A stretch of 26,106 nt of DNA from UBA11889 sp002313255 (GTDB lineage: Bacteria; Pseudomonadota; Gammaproteobacteria; Pseudomonadales; Azotimanducaceae): contig CAJWQX010000043.1 of NCBI GenBank assembly GCA_913045265.1, positions 1-26,106 on the forward strand, read 5' to 3'. Both the position numbers and the translations under genes were made by a program. Below the pieces are notes generated by a model. The model did no database searches. It was not told the origin of the DNA and saw only the letters and a list, made by a program, of their open reading frames with translations. Each line of letters opens with the position of its first letter. Position 1 is the first letter of the stretch. Below, piece by piece: positions 24,922 to 26,106 of this stretch.

Positions 24922-26051
24922 AGCAGTTGGAAGAGGATGCTTTGATATATTTTCGCGAGCGGTTCTAACTCGCTAATGTGGACGCATTCGTTGATCTTGT
25001 GGATGGATGCGTTGACGGGACCCAGCTCTACAACTTCTGCACCGGTCGGTGCTATGAACCGCCCGTCTGATGTTCCGCCAGAAGTTGAGAGATCGGGCTC
25101 AAGCGATACGACCGAACGTATAGCCGTCTGAACAGCCTTGAGCAGCTTTCCCTTCCTAGTCAAGAACGGCTGCCCTGATAGTTGCCAATCCAATACGACC
25201 TCGATCCCAGGATCGTTAGTGAGTACGTGATCAATTACAGTCGCTTGCAACCCCTCGATACTTTGTTCTGTGTTGAATCTAAAGTTGAACAGAACGTCGA
25301 GTTCGCCCGGAATAACATTTGCCGCGCCTGTCCCGGCATTCATGTTGGATATCTGGAACGAGGTGGGTGGGAAGTAGGCGTTGCCCGAATCCCAAACCCT
25401 TGTAACGAGTTGGGATAGCGCGGTGATTGCGGTATGGATTGGGTTATGCGTTTGGTCGGGGTAGGCGACGTGTCCTTGCTCGCCGACGAACCGGATTCGA
25501 CCGTTGAGAGATCCCCGACGACCAACCCTCACCACATCCCCGACTTTTTCGGCGGATGACGGTTCTCCGACCACGCACATGTCGATCCTAGTGCCTTGTT
25601 GGCGTAGGTAATCGATGACTTTTACGGTTCCGTCTTTAGCTTCACCTTCCTCGTCGCTGGTAATAAGGAACCCTATCGATCCGGCGTGATCGGGATGGCT
25701 CAGCAAGAATCGTTCCGTCGCCACTACCATAGCAGCTAGGCTCGATTTCATGTCTGCGGCGCCGCGGCCGTAGAGGTATTGACCAGCGACCGTTGGTTGA
25801 TATGGCGGCGACGTCCACTGGGATAATGGACCTGGAGGAACGACATCGGTATGTCCAGCGAATACCACTAGCGGTTTTCCATCTCCAACCTGTGCCCACA
25901 TGTTGCAGACACGCCCGAAGGGAAGGTGATTGACTTTGAATCCAGCGGCGGTCAGTCGTTGTGCAATGAGTTGCTGACAGCCCCCGTCGTTGGGCGTTTC
26001 GGAGGAACAACTAATAAGATCGCACGCGAGATCGAATACGTCCTCGGTCAT
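24915..26051 (-). CDS. dapE: Succinyl-diaminopimelate desuccinylase
   Basis: Di-zinc M20-family amidohydrolase of 378 residues. Metal and catalytic residues fall at the family positions: H67 and D69 (GHTD), D100 (GRGAADMK), E134 and E135 (TSDEEG), and the late His in NASIHKINECVHI near 349. It removes succinate from N-succinyl-LL-diaminopimelate for lysine and peptidoglycan synthesis. The dimerisation insert (GSLNGRIRFVGEQGHVAYP) is present. GAAGG lies nine bases before the ATG. The stop overlaps the gspN start, and the start overlaps the stop of a gene running in from the window edge. Confidence 0.97.
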   Translation of the reverse strand: MTEDVFDLACDLISCSSETPNDGGCQQLIAQRLTAAGFKVNHLPFGRVCNMWAQVGDGKPLVVFAGHTDVVPPGPLSQWTSPPYQPTVAGQYLYGRGAADMKSSLAAMVVATERFLLSHPDHAGSIGFLITSDEEGEAKDGTVKVIDYLRQQGTRIDMCVVGEPSSAEKVGDVVRVGRRGSLNGRIRFVGEQGHVAYPDQTHNPIHTAITALSQLVTRVWDSGNAYFPPTSFQISNMNAGTGAANVIPGELDVLFNFRFNTEQSIEGLQATVIDHVLTNDPGIEVVLDWQLSGQPFLTRKGKLLKAVQTAIRSVVSLEPDLSTSGGTSDGRFIAPTGAEVVELGPVNASIHKINECVHISELEPLAKIYQSILFQLLC

Positions 26052-26106
26052 CTGTAATAGCCTTCGATGAAACTCGTCATTCTGCTAACCGCATCGATGC
26101 AGTCCG
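26048..26106 (-). CDS. C-terminal end of an unidentified upstream gene (truncated by window edge)
   Basis: Read on the complement, one frame is open from the window edge to a TGA at 26050-26048, giving DCIDAVSRMTSFIEGYYR. The TGA overlaps the dapE ATG as ATGA, a coupling pattern seen elsewhere in this window; the other two frames stop within 30 bases. The short helical tail could belong to an aminotransferase such as DapC, which would fit the pathway, but 18 residues are too few to identify it. Confidence 0.4.
   Translation of the reverse strand, partial: DCIDAVSRMTSFIEGYYR

Noticed and set aside
1..26106. CRISPR arrays, insertion sequences, prophage, toxin-antitoxin or defence genes
   Set aside because: No spaced direct repeats, transposase, integrase or defence-type proteins were seen; nearly every base is accounted for by housekeeping genes.

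Overview
This window is ordinary bacterial chromosome: about 26 kb of densely packed housekeeping genes with short spacers, no rRNA or tRNA, no insertion sequence, no CRISPR array and no phage genes. Gene content and order point to a Gammaproteobacterium. Diagnostic neighbours are recJ-prfB-lysS, ygfZ/sdhE, nadB/rpoE-rseA-rseB followed by lepA-rnc-era-recO, adk near tsaB-rsmJ-plsB, and type II secretion genes. I cannot name the genus. By eye base composition is balanced, and many genes use GTG or TTG starts.

Layout. (1) 1-5513, plus strand: the end of homoserine dehydrogenase, recJ, prfB with its programmed +1 frameshift, lysS and ung; hom/recJ and prfB/lysS overlap at stop-start junctions. 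(2) 5514-8488: ygfZ (minus), sdhE (plus) and nadB (minus), a set linked to Fe-S and flavin cofactor proteins and NAD synthesis. (3) 8558-10698, plus: the envelope-stress sigma factor module rpoE-rseA-rseB. (4) 10884-15040, plus: lepA, rnc, era and recO (translation, RNA processing, ribosome assembly, DNA repair). (5) 15041-15475: a scar-like stretch with clustered inverted repeats, a C-terminal remnant of an RlmD-type 23S rRNA methyltransferase, and a probable adk promoter. (6) 15476-18753: adk (plus), moeA (minus), tsaB and rsmJ (plus). (7) 18762-26106, minus: plsB, gspD, gspC, gspN, dapE and the tail of an unidentified upstream gene.

How the genes relate. RpoE, RseA and RseB form the usual sigma-E/anti-sigma/periplasmic sensor trio, but the protease gene often next to it (mucD/degP-like) is not here. 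lepB, usually between lepA and rnc, and pdxJ, usually after recO, are also absent from their expected places. GspC, GspD and GspN would form part of a type II secretion machine whose other parts lie outside the window. PrfB, LysS, LepA, Rnc, Era, TsaB and RsmJ serve translation and RNA maturation. 

No undescribed multi-gene system is evident. The observations most worth checking are the RlmD remnant with its hairpin cluster after recO, the 6-bp spacing between the divergent moeA and tsaB starts, the altered conserved motif in tsaB, perfect inverted repeats inside rseB and recJ, and the high share of non-ATG starts.
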